Source of the DNA: Diabrotica undecimpunctata
Lineage: Eukaryota > Arthropoda > Insecta > Coleoptera > Chrysomelidae
Direction of reading: 5' to 3'
DNA: 64,000 bases
Assembly (NCBI RefSeq): GCF_040954645.1
Contig: NC_092806.1
Location: forward strand, 114,620,458 to 114,684,457
In this document: in pieces, positions 21,971 through 35,929 of the stretch
Layout: every line of letters begins with the position of its first letter
How positions within the stretch are numbered: the first letter of the stretch is position 1
The notes under the pieces: generated by a model
Seen by the model: the letters and a program-made list of their open reading frames with translations, nothing else
The model's database searches: none
What the model was told of the DNA's origin: nothing
Made by a program: the position numbers and the translations under genes

Positions 21971-22456
21971 ACTCAGATTCGTACAAAATATATCGTTATT
22001 TAATTATTATCTTGCGAAAATCATTTGCTTTCTTTGTCCCGTCGATTGTGTCGAAATACATTTTTCCGTCAAATGATACTATGCTTCATAAGTGGTAACT
22101 TTCTCAACTATAAAACTGTGTTTTTGATTATTCTATCCATTAAAATCGTAAATAGTTATTCACTCACACTATTTCCTTATTTGACCGCTGGTTCATTTCC
22201 AAAGTGGCTTAATTTTAAGCCTTCCAACTGTTCATCTGTCACGGTTTAGTGCAGGCTTTTGATAATATTTTATTTTAACTTTTACATTTGTAATATTCTA
22301 TGTTTCGGGATACCTTTTTATCTGATTTTGATTTAGAATTTGTACATATTTTACTTGATTAAATGCTTTGCCATGGCGATGATAAAATGAATATAAATTT
22401 TTTTCTAAATATAATAGTAAAATATCAATTTTTAAATATATTGTGTTCTATTTCAG

Positions 22457-22688
22457 TTAACGGCGGAAGACGAAGAAAGGCGAAGACGAAGAAGGGAACG
22501 TAACAAAATCGCTGCGACGAAATGCCGCTTGAAAAAAAGAGAGCGTACTGTTAACCTCATCCAGGAATCCGAGACCTTAGAATCACAAAACATTGAACTG
22601 AAAAGCCAAGTTCAGGAGTTACAGGCGGAAAAGCAATCGTTGATGAACATGTTGTCCCTCCACAGGCCGCAGTGTCAGCACAATATTG
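22457..22688 (+). CDS. Atf3: Atf3 bZIP exon
   Basis: 77 codons plus one base, between TTTCAG (ends 22456) and the donor GTAAAT at 22689. It encodes EDEERRRRRRERNKIAATKC followed by RLKKRERT, the basic DNA-contact region with the invariant N..AA..C R signature. A leucine zipper follows (ESETLESQNIELKSQVQELQ, AEKQSLMNML) and then SLHRPQC. SLHRPQC and the whole block closely match ATF3/JDP2 proteins, which dimerise with Jun-type partners and bind TGACGTCA or TGAC/GTCA sites in the nucleus. Entry phase 0 and exit phase 1 match the neighbouring exons exactly. All key bZIP residues are intact. Confidence 0.95.
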
Positions 22689-22749
22689 GTAAATATATTT
22701 TTGTTATTAAATTATTTAGTTTTAACATCAATAACAACTTCAGATGCCT

Positions 22750-24000
22750 GTTGGTTCTCCTATCTTCTTCTTCTTTTTATGTAGACATGACTCTGTCTAT
22801 TTTTTAATGTGCCTCCAGTGAGTTGTCGTTCCATCGTTTTCGTGGTCCTCCTATTGATCGTCTTGGTATTGGGGACTCTTGCCGTTTTTACTACCCTATT
22901 TGTTGTCATTCAGTTTATATGCTCGTTCCATTCTACTCTTCTATTTCTTACCCAGTTCTTGATGTTCTCCATCTTGCATCTACGTCGTATCTCTGCTGTT
23001 TCTTACATCCTTTTTGTCTCCTCTGTGTCAGGTCGTGTTTCTGCCGCGTATGCCATTATTGGTCTGATGACTGTTTTGTAAATTCTGCCTTTCATTTCTT
23101 TCCCGATATTTTTATTTTTCCATATTGTTTCATTCAGGCAGCCTGTATCTCTGTTTGCTCTATTCACTTGATCCTCCACTTCAGTTTCGAGCTTTCCGTA
23201 GCTAGATCATGTGACGTCTAGATATTTAAACTCCATCACTTGTTCTATTATCTGACCTTCCAGCTCCAATTTACATCTTACTAAATTTGTTGTTGTAACC
23301 ATGAATTTTGTCTTTTTTGGGGAAATTATTATATTCAATTTTCTGGCGGTTATATGAAATTGATGCAGCATACGTTGTAAATCGTCTTCCCTTTGAGAGT
23401 ATTGCGTCGTCTGCATAGCAGATTATTTTAAGGTGTTTTTCTCCCATTTGGTATCCTTTTTTAGTTCTTATTTTTTGTATTATTTCATTTATAATCAGGT
23501 TGAACAATAGGAGACTCAGGGAATCTTGCTGTCTTATACCATTGCCAGCCTCAATAGGGTCGGTTAGTTCGTCTTCTAGTTTTAATAGTTGTTTGCTCAG
23601 ATCTGGTCCTCCGTACTTAAGAAGTTCGTTTGGTATTCTGTCCTCCCCTGGTGATTTTCTATTTTTTAATTTCCTTAATGCTTTCTTTACCTCTTCCTCC
23701 TCAATATTTATTTCTTTGTCTGTCATCACCTCTCTTGTTGGTGGTTCATTGTCGGCACCTTTAGCAAATAGGGATCGAAAGTAGTCTACCCATGTTTCCT
23801 TCTGAATGTGTCTGTTGGTTCCCATGCAATATAATCAATTATTTCCTTTGTAGTGCCTTCTAATAACATATTCTATCTAATACTTCTTTTATTTGATGTT
23901 TTTTGTATATATTTTTGATCTGATCCTTGCCAAGAGCTAAGAAGGCCTTATTGATCTCATGCGGCTGCTTGAAAATGCTTGAACATGGGAGTAATAGTTT
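22750..24000 (-). mobile_element. Long LINE fragment in Atf3 intron 2
   Basis: Reverse strand, about 1.2 kb. From 23825 it reads WVDYFRSLFAKG, EEVKKALRKLKNRKSPGEDR, IPNELLKYGG, then GNGIRQQDSLSLLLFNLIIN and ICYADDAILSKG (YADD intact). The region below 23240 gives VEDQVNRANRDTGCLNETIW and RRVEWNEHI. The tail near 22760 carries the AAGAAGAAGA run. The usual GD of RQGD is RQQD here. The finger and palm order is complete, but frames are shifted and the 5' half is missing. Confidence 0.85.
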
Positions 24001-24545
24001 TGGTCTGGAGTTACCAAAGTAACTCATAGTTAAAAATCATGATAGTGGATAACAAAAATCCACGTAGAACGCAGGAAAACTCAAGAAGGAGATAAGATGT
24101 AGATGTGATGTAGCCAATATCGCTATGGGGAAGATGACCGAAAGATAAAAAGTGCCCAATATTTCAAAAGCCTTAAAAGCCCATACACGATATACTAGAA
24201 ATGACCAGAAACAGAATACAATGGAGACGAACACTACACACCCTCCAGGAGTTAAGACTAAAGAGGGAGTTTCTTTTTAATCTTCTTGGTTTTTTGGGGG
24301 TTAACTTGAATTCTGCAGCAACAGAATTGAAATTAGAAACTATGTTCGCACTTAGATATGTCTTCAATTATAATATAGTTATAATATAAATTCTCTAGTT
24401 TCTGATGTTTTTCTCTTTATTCTGAGGGACTTCAGATATATAATTTCCATTCCTATTCACCATCATTAAAATCCTTCGATTACTGTAACTGATTCATATA
24501 GATTTTAATTTTTGACAACTGTAATAACTTGGGATTTTTGTTTAG

Positions 24546-24859
24546 GTCCAGTGACACGAGATCACATCTACAGGCTTCCCCCTGTAAACACCGTCATGGA
24601 AACGCACTCGTACAGTAGACCCTCTTCTGTAGACCACACCATATACAGAACACAAAACCTCGATTTCTGTACGCGGCCCACCAGTGTTGGGTTAGTGAAT
24701 CACCTCACTTACTCAAAACCTAATTATAATAAACCGCCCAGTATAATAGTAGAAGAGATAAACGAAAATTACGAACTAACTCAGTTCACTAACCTCGACA
24801 GTTACCCTTATAGTTCGTCCTACAGTAACTCAGGTATGGACAATGGTTGTATGGCGTGA
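24546..24859 (+). CDS. Atf3: Atf3 terminal coding exon
   Basis: Begins after TTTAG at 24545; the single G carried from the bZIP exon completes a Gly codon. It encodes 104 residues: GPVTRDHIYRLPPVNTV, a Tyr/Ser/Pro-rich body (HSYSRPSSVDHTIYR, YSKPNYNKPPSIIVEE), and YPYSSSYSNSGMDNGCMA before TGA at 24857. The low-complexity, poorly conserved tail after the zipper is longer than in vertebrate ATF3. Frame continuity and the clean acceptor support it. Three coding exons in the window total 248 residues. Confidence 0.88.
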
Positions 24860-25834
24860 TTGATAGGCTTATTTACTCTAGTTAGGATTTTAGCTCTGTA
24901 GGTTTGAGGAAAAACTGACAAGCATGTGTCTTCTGTGCATTCAACTGAAATTACTTTAAACAGTTTTTTAAAATGTTATTTTAATGATAATTTTAATATT
25001 TTAAATAAATGTCGGGCTAGTTCACAAAAAAAATTATTCAACTAAAGTGATGGTATGCTTGTCAGTTATCTTTGTATTCGTATAGATTTTAAAATACTTC
25101 GTTTTTTATCATTTTTTACTTACCTATCTATTTATTTTAACGTTATATATATTTCTAACTGTTTATATTTGAGAAATATATTAAACTTGTACATAAAACG
25201 TTTACCAAATTTTTATTACATACTAATAAGGAGATAAATACCTGATGTGACCAAATCAAAAATCCCGATTACGACTTTTTTATATTAATTTACATCTAGC
25301 AAATTTAAGATTGGTGCTTAATATTTTGCTGCTTTTATTTAATGTTTAAAACGGCTCTTGCCTTATTGTATTATTATCAAAAACTAATTAAATTCTTGAA
25401 AAACTGTTTTATACGTATTAAATATCTAATCTATCAAAACACAATATCTCAAAGGAATATATCTTAAGATGTACCCTATTATATATATATATGTAACATT
25501 TTCCAAACTAAGTTGTGATACTAAAACAAATCTAAAGTCATCTCCATAGTTTTATTTCCACATTTACATTGTATTTGAAGATTTTAATGAATTTTCATAT
25601 TTAAGTTAGGTTACTTTAGGTTAGTCCAGCTTATCTTCTACTGGACAATTGTTCTTTATCTGAAACTCTTCTTATAATTTTATGTTCCAATTGATTCCGC
25701 TTCACCCCATTTCCCATTTATTTTACCTCTATTTGGAGCTTAGCATTTGTTTAGCTAAAGATTTGGTTGTTTTTTTTTATTATCGATGTATATTCTGGTT
25801 TTTTAAACGTACACGCTCGTCCAGAAGAGATCTT
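24860..25834 (+). other. Atf3: Atf3 3' UTR and flank
   Basis: AT-rich DNA after the Atf3 stop. AATAAA at about 25003-25008 is a plausible polyadenylation signal, 145 bases after the stop, though a longer 3' UTR cannot be excluded. No other gene seen. Confidence 0.4.
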
Positions 25835-26035
25835 TTGAGTGAGTAACACCCAGCCACAAGCCCCCATCTCTTGCCGTAGTGCTCATCTATAGGTCGATCT
25901 GATACACCAGCGAATTCTAGTCTAAGTAGCAGTCCATATATTTTCTCGCCAGGGTTTGAACCATCGATCCACTAGATCATTCACAGTGAAGTGAATGCGT
26001 TTCTTCCGTCTGGCCCTCTTGGCCATCTCTTTATT
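25835..26035 (-). mobile_element. tRNA-headed SINE, degraded
   Basis: Reverse strand. The head GATGGCCAAGAGGGCCAGAC contains an A-box-like segment. ACTTCACTGTGAATGATC and GATGGTTCAAACCCTGG follow, the latter a good B box. The body is homologous to the other copies (ATGGGGGCTTGTGGCTGGGT region, AGAGATGGG). No TA tail remains. Confidence 0.75.
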
Positions 26036-27480
26036 ATTGGAAGTAATTAATGCTGATCTTTTCAGTCATTTCCTGTTCATATTATTTTGTCTAGAATATT
26101 TGCATTAAACTTGGAAATTGCTACTCCACCTTATACAGCTTAATGGAAGCAAGTTCCCACTGCTACAAAGTTGGTCTTATTTCTAATTTATTTAAAATTT
26201 GATTAGAAGGGTATGTCTTCTGTTATCCAAAAACTATAGTATCCGAGTATTTTTCATATTTTTTTGGCTTATTTATGTACATATTCGCTAGTTACTTATG
26301 AAACAGCTGTAACAAAACCTAACTTAAAATACATTTTTACTACAACATACAAATACAATAAGGGTAATATTCTGTTACAAATTTCATAAATTAAATGATC
26401 ATCCGTTTAATAGTAATTGTATATTTCATAGCAAGTAATTGTTTTGCCTCAATATTTGCTTATATGAGTATATTAAATACCACACATCAATATGTCTATT
26501 GTTCAAAATTTCTCTCCTAAATTGTTTCCAACATTTTCGTATTGATCCCAGTGATATTCTTATGGCCCTAAATCCTATTTATATCTTTACTATCACATTG
26601 AATATAGCTTTAAAAACCACGGTAGTTAGTAATGATTTGAAAAGAACATACCTGAGTTACATAGATTGATTTTTTAATGTAGTTGTTAAAATGTTATTTT
26701 TAATAATATTTTATCAGATTTTTAAAAATGTATAAATATAATGATAATCGGTATGAAACTCATAAACATTGAGGGTAAAATTGGTAGGTCATTAAAAATA
26801 AAACTAACAACTTAGTTGCTAAATTCAATGAAAATATCATAAACCCATCAAGTAATATTGATGTGCCTGAAGTAAAAGTAGTATTATTTTTTGTTATATC
26901 TGTTAGGGTATTAAAAAAATAACCATTTATCATATTTTATTGCTTTATCGTTATACACAACACCATTGTATATGCTATTATTGAAAAAGTACTGCTAGTG
27001 AAAAAATTCCATCCATCTGTTGAGGATGTGTTAGTTCATATCAAAAAGACTTATTCCTTAAATTATGACATATCTTGCGAATAATGTTAACAAATTCTAG
27101 TTCGAATAAAACAATTTTCTCTAGAGATCTATTTTTGTTGTGAATAACCATTGATTTTACAAATTTATATGAGACTTTTACCACTATCATTTTCAATGAG
27201 AATTAAATATATTTTCATATATTTTAAATTTCATTAAAATTTTACGGTATTTATCTTTAACGTTTCAACCTCTACTCCGGAAATCGTTTCAAAATCACAA
27301 TTTTATTTAATAATTTTTGAACGATGTCTGGACTGGACGACCAAATGTCAAAAACAAAAAATATTTCTTTTTAAAAACAGTCTGTCATTTTACTATACTA
27401 TACATCAGAAACATCATCTTTATTTTGTTTTTGTAATGTATCTTTTGGTTTTAGAGCACTTTAACGCCTTTCCAAAAAAT
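26036..27480. other. No recognisable gene
   Basis: AT-rich intergenic DNA. Near 27255-27300 the motif CCTCTACTCCGGAAATCGTTTC is a relative of the one in the foldback at 10739-11118. Confidence 0.4.
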
Positions 27481-27481
27481 G

Positions 27482-28764
27482 GTCAAAATGCCCTCACTCT
27501 TGCCCAGAATACAATTGCGTAAGACTCGTCGCAATTTTAACTCGCCACTCACTCCCCTCTTCTCCAAAAACGTCTTTTGGTTTTTATTTATTTTTTTTTT
27601 TTTTTTAAGTGAGATGCAATCAATTTAAATATTTCAAAAAATTCACACGGATAGTTGAGGCTTTTATAAAACTTAACTATGTTTTATAGCCCCGTAGATT
27701 GATTTTACATAACAAAAATGCATCTTTTTTTTTTTAAATAAAAAAGGGTTTTTTCGAGATGACTGCAGGTCTAATTTTTTTATTTTGTGTATTTTATCAA
27801 AAACTATATTTTTGATTTTTCTCGAGATTTTTCCGTAAGATGCACCACCTTTAAAATCGGAAAAACTGGTTTTTTAGGGGTTTTTCCACTTTTTCTAGAC
27901 GTCACAACAGATCAAATCAAGATTTTTTTAGAGCTTAGGTATATATCATTTGAAGTAACTGAGTCCTTTAGAACATTCAAAAATTGGGTAAAACATGTTC
28001 AACCCCCCAAAAACCATGTTTTTTCTGAGTTTTTAAGGGGTTTTGCTGGGTTGATCATCTTTTTTGAGATCTATACAACCTGAATATTTTTTTTTTCATA
28101 TTTTACGTTTTTTATGTGATTAAAGCAGTATGGGCTAAAATTATCGTTTTTGATAAAATATACAAAATAAAAAAAAAAGATTTGCAGCAATCTCTAAAAA
28201 AAAGTTATAAGTTTTAAAAAAAAATGCATTTTTAGGTTATGTTCATTCAACCTGTGGGTCTATAAAAATATATATGAATTATAATTATATAAAAGCCTTA
28301 ACTATGCGTGTGAATTTTTTTAAATTTCTAAATTGATTTCATCCCAACAAAAAAAAAATAAATAAAAAAGAAACAATGACGTTTTTGGGGGTGGCTGGTT
28401 AAAACATAGACGTATAATACAAATAGACTGATCTCAGCAATACATTACCCTTCCCCAGTGCAACAGAGAAAACTGATGCAAAGGAGTCCCTGTACCTTTT
28501 TCTAATGGGCCGGGTCTATCGACCACGTAACCTTCCCATTGGTCATTTAGGTCATGTGGATAAAAAATCCGACCCATTAGAAAGAGATACAGGGATTGCT
28601 TTGTGTCAGTTCTCTGTTGCATTGTGAGAACGACGCTGTATTGCAACGCTCAGTCTATTTGTGTTATATGTCTATGAGTTAAAATTGGGTTAATTCTTAT
28701 TTTTTAATCACATAGAACGTAGAGAAATGAAAAAAAATTAATTCTGGGAGTGAGGGCATTTTGT
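27482..28764. mobile_element. Large foldback element
   Basis: Inverted ends GTCAAAATGCCCTCACTC (27482) and the complement GAGTGAGGGCATTTTGTC (28764). Internal blocks also mirror. CCAAAAACGTC with TTTTTATTTATT, GAAATCAATTTAAAT, AAATTCACACGGATAGTT and AAAATGCAT occur at the left, with their complements at about 28130-28400. The loop is about 300 bp. The 98-codon open frame at 27787 lies in the loop, matches nothing I know, and is probably fortuitous. A smaller foldback interrupts the right arm. Confidence 0.75.
28405..28676. mobile_element. Nested foldback/MITE, 272 bp
   Basis: Arms of about 105 bp. CATAGACGTATAATACAAAT at the left mirrors ATTTGTGTTATATGTCTATG at the right. Inner arms contain TGCAACAGAGAAAACTGATG and TCCCTGTACCTTTTTCTAAT with complements on the other side. 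The central loop is about 60 bp. Flanked by GTTAAAA (28398-28404, 28678-28684), a likely target repeat. No coding capacity. Confidence 0.8.
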
Positions 28765-31590
<2,826 letters not shown>

Positions 31591-31599
31591 AAATGGTAA

Positions 31600-31656
31600 A
31601 CAACACAGTGTAATGACGTCATTTCGGCCTCCCATGGCCTCATCAGACGTTGGAGC
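31600..31656 (-). ncRNA. Hammerhead ribozyme motif
   Basis: Reverse strand. The core CTGATGA (31646-31640) matches the consensus. Stem II GGCC/GGCC closes a 6-nt loop ATGGGA with the expected G-C pair next to the core, then GAAA (31625-31622). Stem III is the palindrome ATGACGTCAT, and the cleavage-site nucleotide U (31612) gives an NUH triplet. Stem I has 2 bp (GT/AC), a one-sided 5-nt bulge, then CAAC/GTTG. Short palindromic stem III and a bulged stem I are typical of type I hammerheads of Penelope-like elements. Every core position is intact. No ORF is attached here. Activity unproven. Confidence 0.7.
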
Positions 31657-31699
31657 TGAACACAAAATCAAAAAAGACCAACAAACGACTCACCAACTA

Positions 31700-32595
31700 C
31701 TTTCCACTCAAGTAGTAGCTTACAAAGGTGCCATTTACCTTATACTGTCTTGAATACATTCAAGCGATAGAAAGCTTTTGCTAGAAGATGTTAACGTTTA
31801 CATATATAGGTATATATTTTGTAAGAGTATACTAGGCATACACACAGACACATATTAGTGTACTCCAACTACAGATGTCAACTACCCTAACGTGTGATAG
31901 AAAAGTTACCTTCCTGAAAAGTAACTATACCAGGTGTTAAACAGACCGGGTCTGTAGATTCTTGTTTTCTACAGGATATAAAGAAACACGTTCTTGTGCC
32001 ATCACATAACTTTTAATTTTGTAACACAAAGTTCTATTTTTGTATAAAAGTTTTTAAAATTAAGGAAAACCTAATAAGGCCTAACAAACTCTATTTTCAA
32101 AAAATTAACTATTTTTTGTTTGATTGTTTTGAACAATAATGTGATTTCTGGGTATACTAACTTGTCAAGATGTTCTTTTGTGTATAATTCAGCTGAAAGA
32201 GTATTTTGAGAATATGTATACTGTAGTTTTTTCCAAAATGATTTAATCAAGCTCACTGCTATTTTAAAATTAAAAAATCACAAAAATATCTATTCTAAGT
32301 GCTTTTGTTACCTACCCAAGATACAAAATGGGTTGATAAAGTAAAAGAATTACCCGTATTTTTTATTCTGAAAACAAATATATATACACATCTTTATACA
32401 TTTTTTGTAATACAGGTTAATTCTTTTATTTGTTAGTAACTAGGAATTATATTTTGTCAAGAATTTTGTACCTTATTCACAAATTGGTTAAAAATAAACA
32501 ACTTTAAAAGATAATTCTTGTAATACTTATTCTGCACAGCCTTATATTATACTCCACTCTATAATAAGTTTTTTGTAGTTTTTTTTGAGAGATGT
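31700..32595. other. No recognisable gene
   Basis: On the - strand this lies just upstream of the ribozyme motif and may be the rest of a decayed element. A 61-codon frame at 32071-32256 (-) is unassigned. Confidence 0.35.
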
Positions 32596-32599
32596 CTGA

Positions 32600-32960
32600 A
32601 AAGTAGTATCAATAGTCATTATGAAAATTGCCAGTGCTATGTGCTGAAACTATTTTTTATTAGTTCGTTTATTTCTTGTGGAGATGTGGGTGTGATTATC
32701 TGGTCTGCTTGTTTGGGCATTTCTTCTACGGCCATTTCTTCATTTGGGCTACGTCTTCGTCTTGGTGATAAATTAGTGTACACTCTCTCTCGAGTCCTCC
32801 TCATCACCTCGTCTTTTTCTTCAACGGTGTAGACGATGCTATTTTCTCAATGTAATGGGGGGATGGGTTTTCTGTCGTTTCTTAATGTTCTTTGAAGTTT
32901 ACAAATATTTTGCATATTTGGACCCTGTTCATTCCATTTCTTGTATCTGTTATCCTTCTT
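32600..32960 (-). mobile_element. Jockey-like LINE fragment
   Basis: The reverse strand encodes EKDEVMRRTRERVYTN and IITPTSPQEINELIKN. The latter resembles the TSP.E...IIK segment between endonuclease and RT domains of Jockey-clade LINEs. Short and without a catalytic motif. Confidence 0.45.
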
Positions 32961-33279
32961 CTAGTTAAATCTTATCTAAAGCGTTAATAAACATGTAATG
33001 TTAAACAATAGTAAAATTTAACTATTTTTATCAGACCTATAATAATTACATACCTATATCTGTCTATTAAAGAAACAAATATTTATAACGCCTTATTCTG
33101 TATTCAACTATACGTATCCGCTTATTAGTGAAATTAAGTTAACTACATCTACACAGTGCTGAATACGGCTCTAATTAGAATGTCTCGTATGTCGGCAGTC
33201 TAGTAGCAACACGTGCCTGAAAGTTTTGGCAACACTGATCTGCATAAGCCAAACCTTCCGTTTTTAACGTGAAATAAAG

Positions 33280-34170
33280 TTTAGATATAATTATCAAAAG
33301 GCCTTTTCTTTATGCTCACATGATTCAAATGCTTTTTGATCCTACATTGTACAGTCAGTAGTCCTACTATTATGCTCATAACCTTTTGGTTGTGGCTTAC
33401 TAGGTCTGCTGTAAATTTGGCTAAATATCTATTCTTAAACTCTTTGCCTACCTCTGTCCTGATGCATTTCAATTTCTAAGAGGGGGTTCCGATTCCACTA
33501 GTGAACTTGTATCCAAGATAGTGGGTACTATTTTGACTTCCATTGCGGGTGAGAAATTCAAGCAGTCTCAGACAAGCTTTGGGTTATCCAGTATGGAACG
33601 TAGTGACCGTCAAAGTAGATCACAATTTTATTGTTCTCTATCTGCCATTCTATTCGATTAATAGTGCAACTTTGTATAGCGGCAACTTCCGCCCCAAATA
33701 TACTATCACCTTTATTCCGAAACTCGACCGGATTTGGTCTCGTTCTATAAATTTTTTGCTCCTGTATCTACCAGTTAATATCTGAATCTGTCTTTATTTC
33801 ATGATATAACCTTGATTGACTTATACCTATAGCAGCCTATGCACTGTAGATCTAGCGTCTTCTCGCAAATATACATGCAAAGTAAACTACATTTAGTAAC
33901 CCCTCCAGCGCGTTCATTCTTTGAAACAGTTCTCATGGTTCTTGAGGTACTTAAGAATGTAAGCCTTTGAGTGCCGATAACGGGTCGAACTGCCCCAGAC
34001 AGATGTGTTTTGTTCCGTCAAGCCACTGAATCACAGATTGCCATCGGCCGTATTACCCTTTTGTACGCCATAGGATCATTTTTGGATTTAACCTCTTACG
34101 TTTTTCACCCAATCATCTACACCTTCCAAGTGCGATTGCAACCTTCTGTTTAGCCTTTTGGATGTGTATG
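33280..34170 (-). mobile_element. Copia-like LTR-retrotransposon remnant
   Basis: Reverse strand. 33760-33560 in shifting frames gives LVDTGA (protease-like), NPVEFRNKGDSIFGAEVAAI and PYWITQSL. Lower down (33472-33400), IKCIRTEVGKEFKNRYLAKF resembles the D-x-G-x-E-F integrase block of Copia (here E and V replace D and G). Order protease then integrase is right for Copia. No LTRs seen; strongly decayed. Confidence 0.5.
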
Positions 34171-34599
34171 TTCCATATCAGCTTCTTGTCGAATAGTACA
34201 CTTAATTATTTTGACCTGATAAATAAAATGTTTACTCCCATGGCACTGGTGAAATTCTTGTAGTGTTCTTAATTTTAGTTTTTTTAGTCTTAATTAATTT
34301 TAGTAAATGCAACATCAGATGTTTTTGCGGTTGTCCATTAGACCTCAAGCTTATAAGACTTGTTCACCTTTACCATAGCGACCACTTCCTTCCTTTGGCT
34401 TAATGGTGGCACGTTTCAGTAGTTCAGCAGGATCTACTTTTTTTACAAAATTATGTTCAATTTATTTCTCCAAATAGCACTACACTTTGAGATGTGCAGT
34501 AGTTTTTGACGGGCCAGGATAGGGAGACGCTCAGTTTGTTTTCGAACATAAGTCAGTGTATATTCGAAGTGCAGTTGAAACAACAAATTTTCGTAATGG

Positions 34600-35705
34600 A
34601 ATTTAACTCGCTTGTGAAGTATAAAATTTTGAGGAGAGGTTATTCCTATAACCAAAGTACAAAGGGTAGCGAAAGCTGCTGGAATCAGCATCTGGATGGT
34701 TAAAAATGTAGTTAAACAAAGCAAAAGCATCGAAGTACGTCAATGTTAATCGTTTTGTAAGAACCACAATAAACAGAGTGTGTGTAAAAACAAACATGGA
34801 CAATTTCGACCTAGAAGTGGTCAGGCGAATGATTAACAATTTTGGTGTACGAGAAAAAGTTATATTAACAGATATGATGCTCCATAAAAAGCTACAAGAG
34901 GAATTTGCCTACTGTGTGCTGGAAGAGGCAGTCTGCGTAAAATAATAAATCAATTGGGATTCACATGCTGCAAACTCAAAACAAACAGACATATATTAGT
35001 GGAACGTCACATAATTAAGCATCTTTGACTTAACTGTTTAAGAACAATGAAGTACCGCAAAGAAGGTCTGTCAATAATTTATATGGATGAAGCGTATATC
35101 CATTCTTCGTATACCCATGGACATTCTTGGTTTGACGTAGCCATCAAGGATTACAGAGACCCGTGTCAAAAGGACAACGTCTTTTGATAATGTACGTTGG
35201 AGGGCAAAATGGTTTTGACATGAAATGAACAAATGACGATGACATGAACTATGTAAACTAGTAAAAGTGACTAGAAACAAACAAAACTTATTCCAAACTT
35301 GCCTCCAGGAAGTGTACTATGTGTACATGTCATAATGTCGGAAAAATGTCAACATCCTCAATTGTGAAGGAAGGTATGAAATAGTGGCTGCGAAATAAAA
35401 GCATTCCGTATAGGAATTATATAGTAAAGTTGATTTATATAATATAATAATACTGACCAAACCTTGATTTAAAACATATGAAGTCGATCAAATTTTGCAA
35501 GATAAATAAAGGTCATGATGTTTTGAAACTGACACGATGTCATCCCGACCTAAATTAAATTGAACTTTTTTGGACATCGCTGAGAAGGTTTATGGCAAAT
35601 AAGAATGTTAAGTGGAGTCTCTCTGATGTAGAAAAGATGTGTGGTGTTGATTCGTTATCTCTTATTGAGTCTCGTTGTCAGCATGCATTGAAAATTGAAA
35701 AATAA
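34600..35705 (+). pseudogene. DDE_3 (IS630/Tc1-mariner) transposase remnant
   Basis: Order of blocks matches a common insect DDE_3 transposase. LEEAVCVK-type helices are near 34900. IIYMDEAYIHSSYTHGHSWF (35076-35135) carries the first Asp, then PVSKGQRLLIMYVGGQNGF. YHPDLN-like residues (CHPDLN.IELFW) at 35540-35575 carry the last acidic residue, and SLIESRCQHALKIEK ends at the stop at 35702. The middle Asp block near 35330 is destroyed. Many stops and frameshifts. Confidence 0.75.
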
Positions 35706-35929
35706 TTTATGGCCCAAGAAACCAATACTGTATTATAAATCTAAGATGTGATGGTTCAGAGTCTGATGACAGTTTTTACTTTGGAGGAAAAATTGTTTTT
35801 ACTTGTGTGAAAATTTTAAATTTATTTTACTGTGTCAGGGCTAACAAAAATATTTTTAATAACTGCTTTATTATTATTCAGATTTTAGCAATACGGCTCT
35901 CACTCTCTCTAAGGAAAAAATTAACTCAT

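Larger units (their letters stand above)
491..22456 (+). other. Atf3: Atf3 intron, about 22 kb, filled with transposons
   Basis: Begins GTAAGT and ends TTTCAG. Almost all recognisable content is mobile DNA, listed separately: LINEs in both orientations, two DDE-type relics, hAT, BEL/Pao, SINE, piggyBac-like and foldback elements. Stretches with nothing I can name are 503-1300, 2150-2640, 7940-8580, 9790-10735, 13115-14100, 18550-19490 and 20905-21335. Confidence 0.8.

Noticed and set aside
27787..28083. 98-codon open frame in the loop of the foldback element
   Set aside because: No known motif, composition set by T-rich DNA, and inside a noncoding palindromic element.
28434..28646. 70-codon open frame on the - strand
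   Set aside because: Runs across the arms and loop of the 272-bp foldback; a hairpin artefact.
32071..32256. 61-codon - strand frame as a host exon
   Set aside because: No splice context, no recognisable motif and no match to neighbours.
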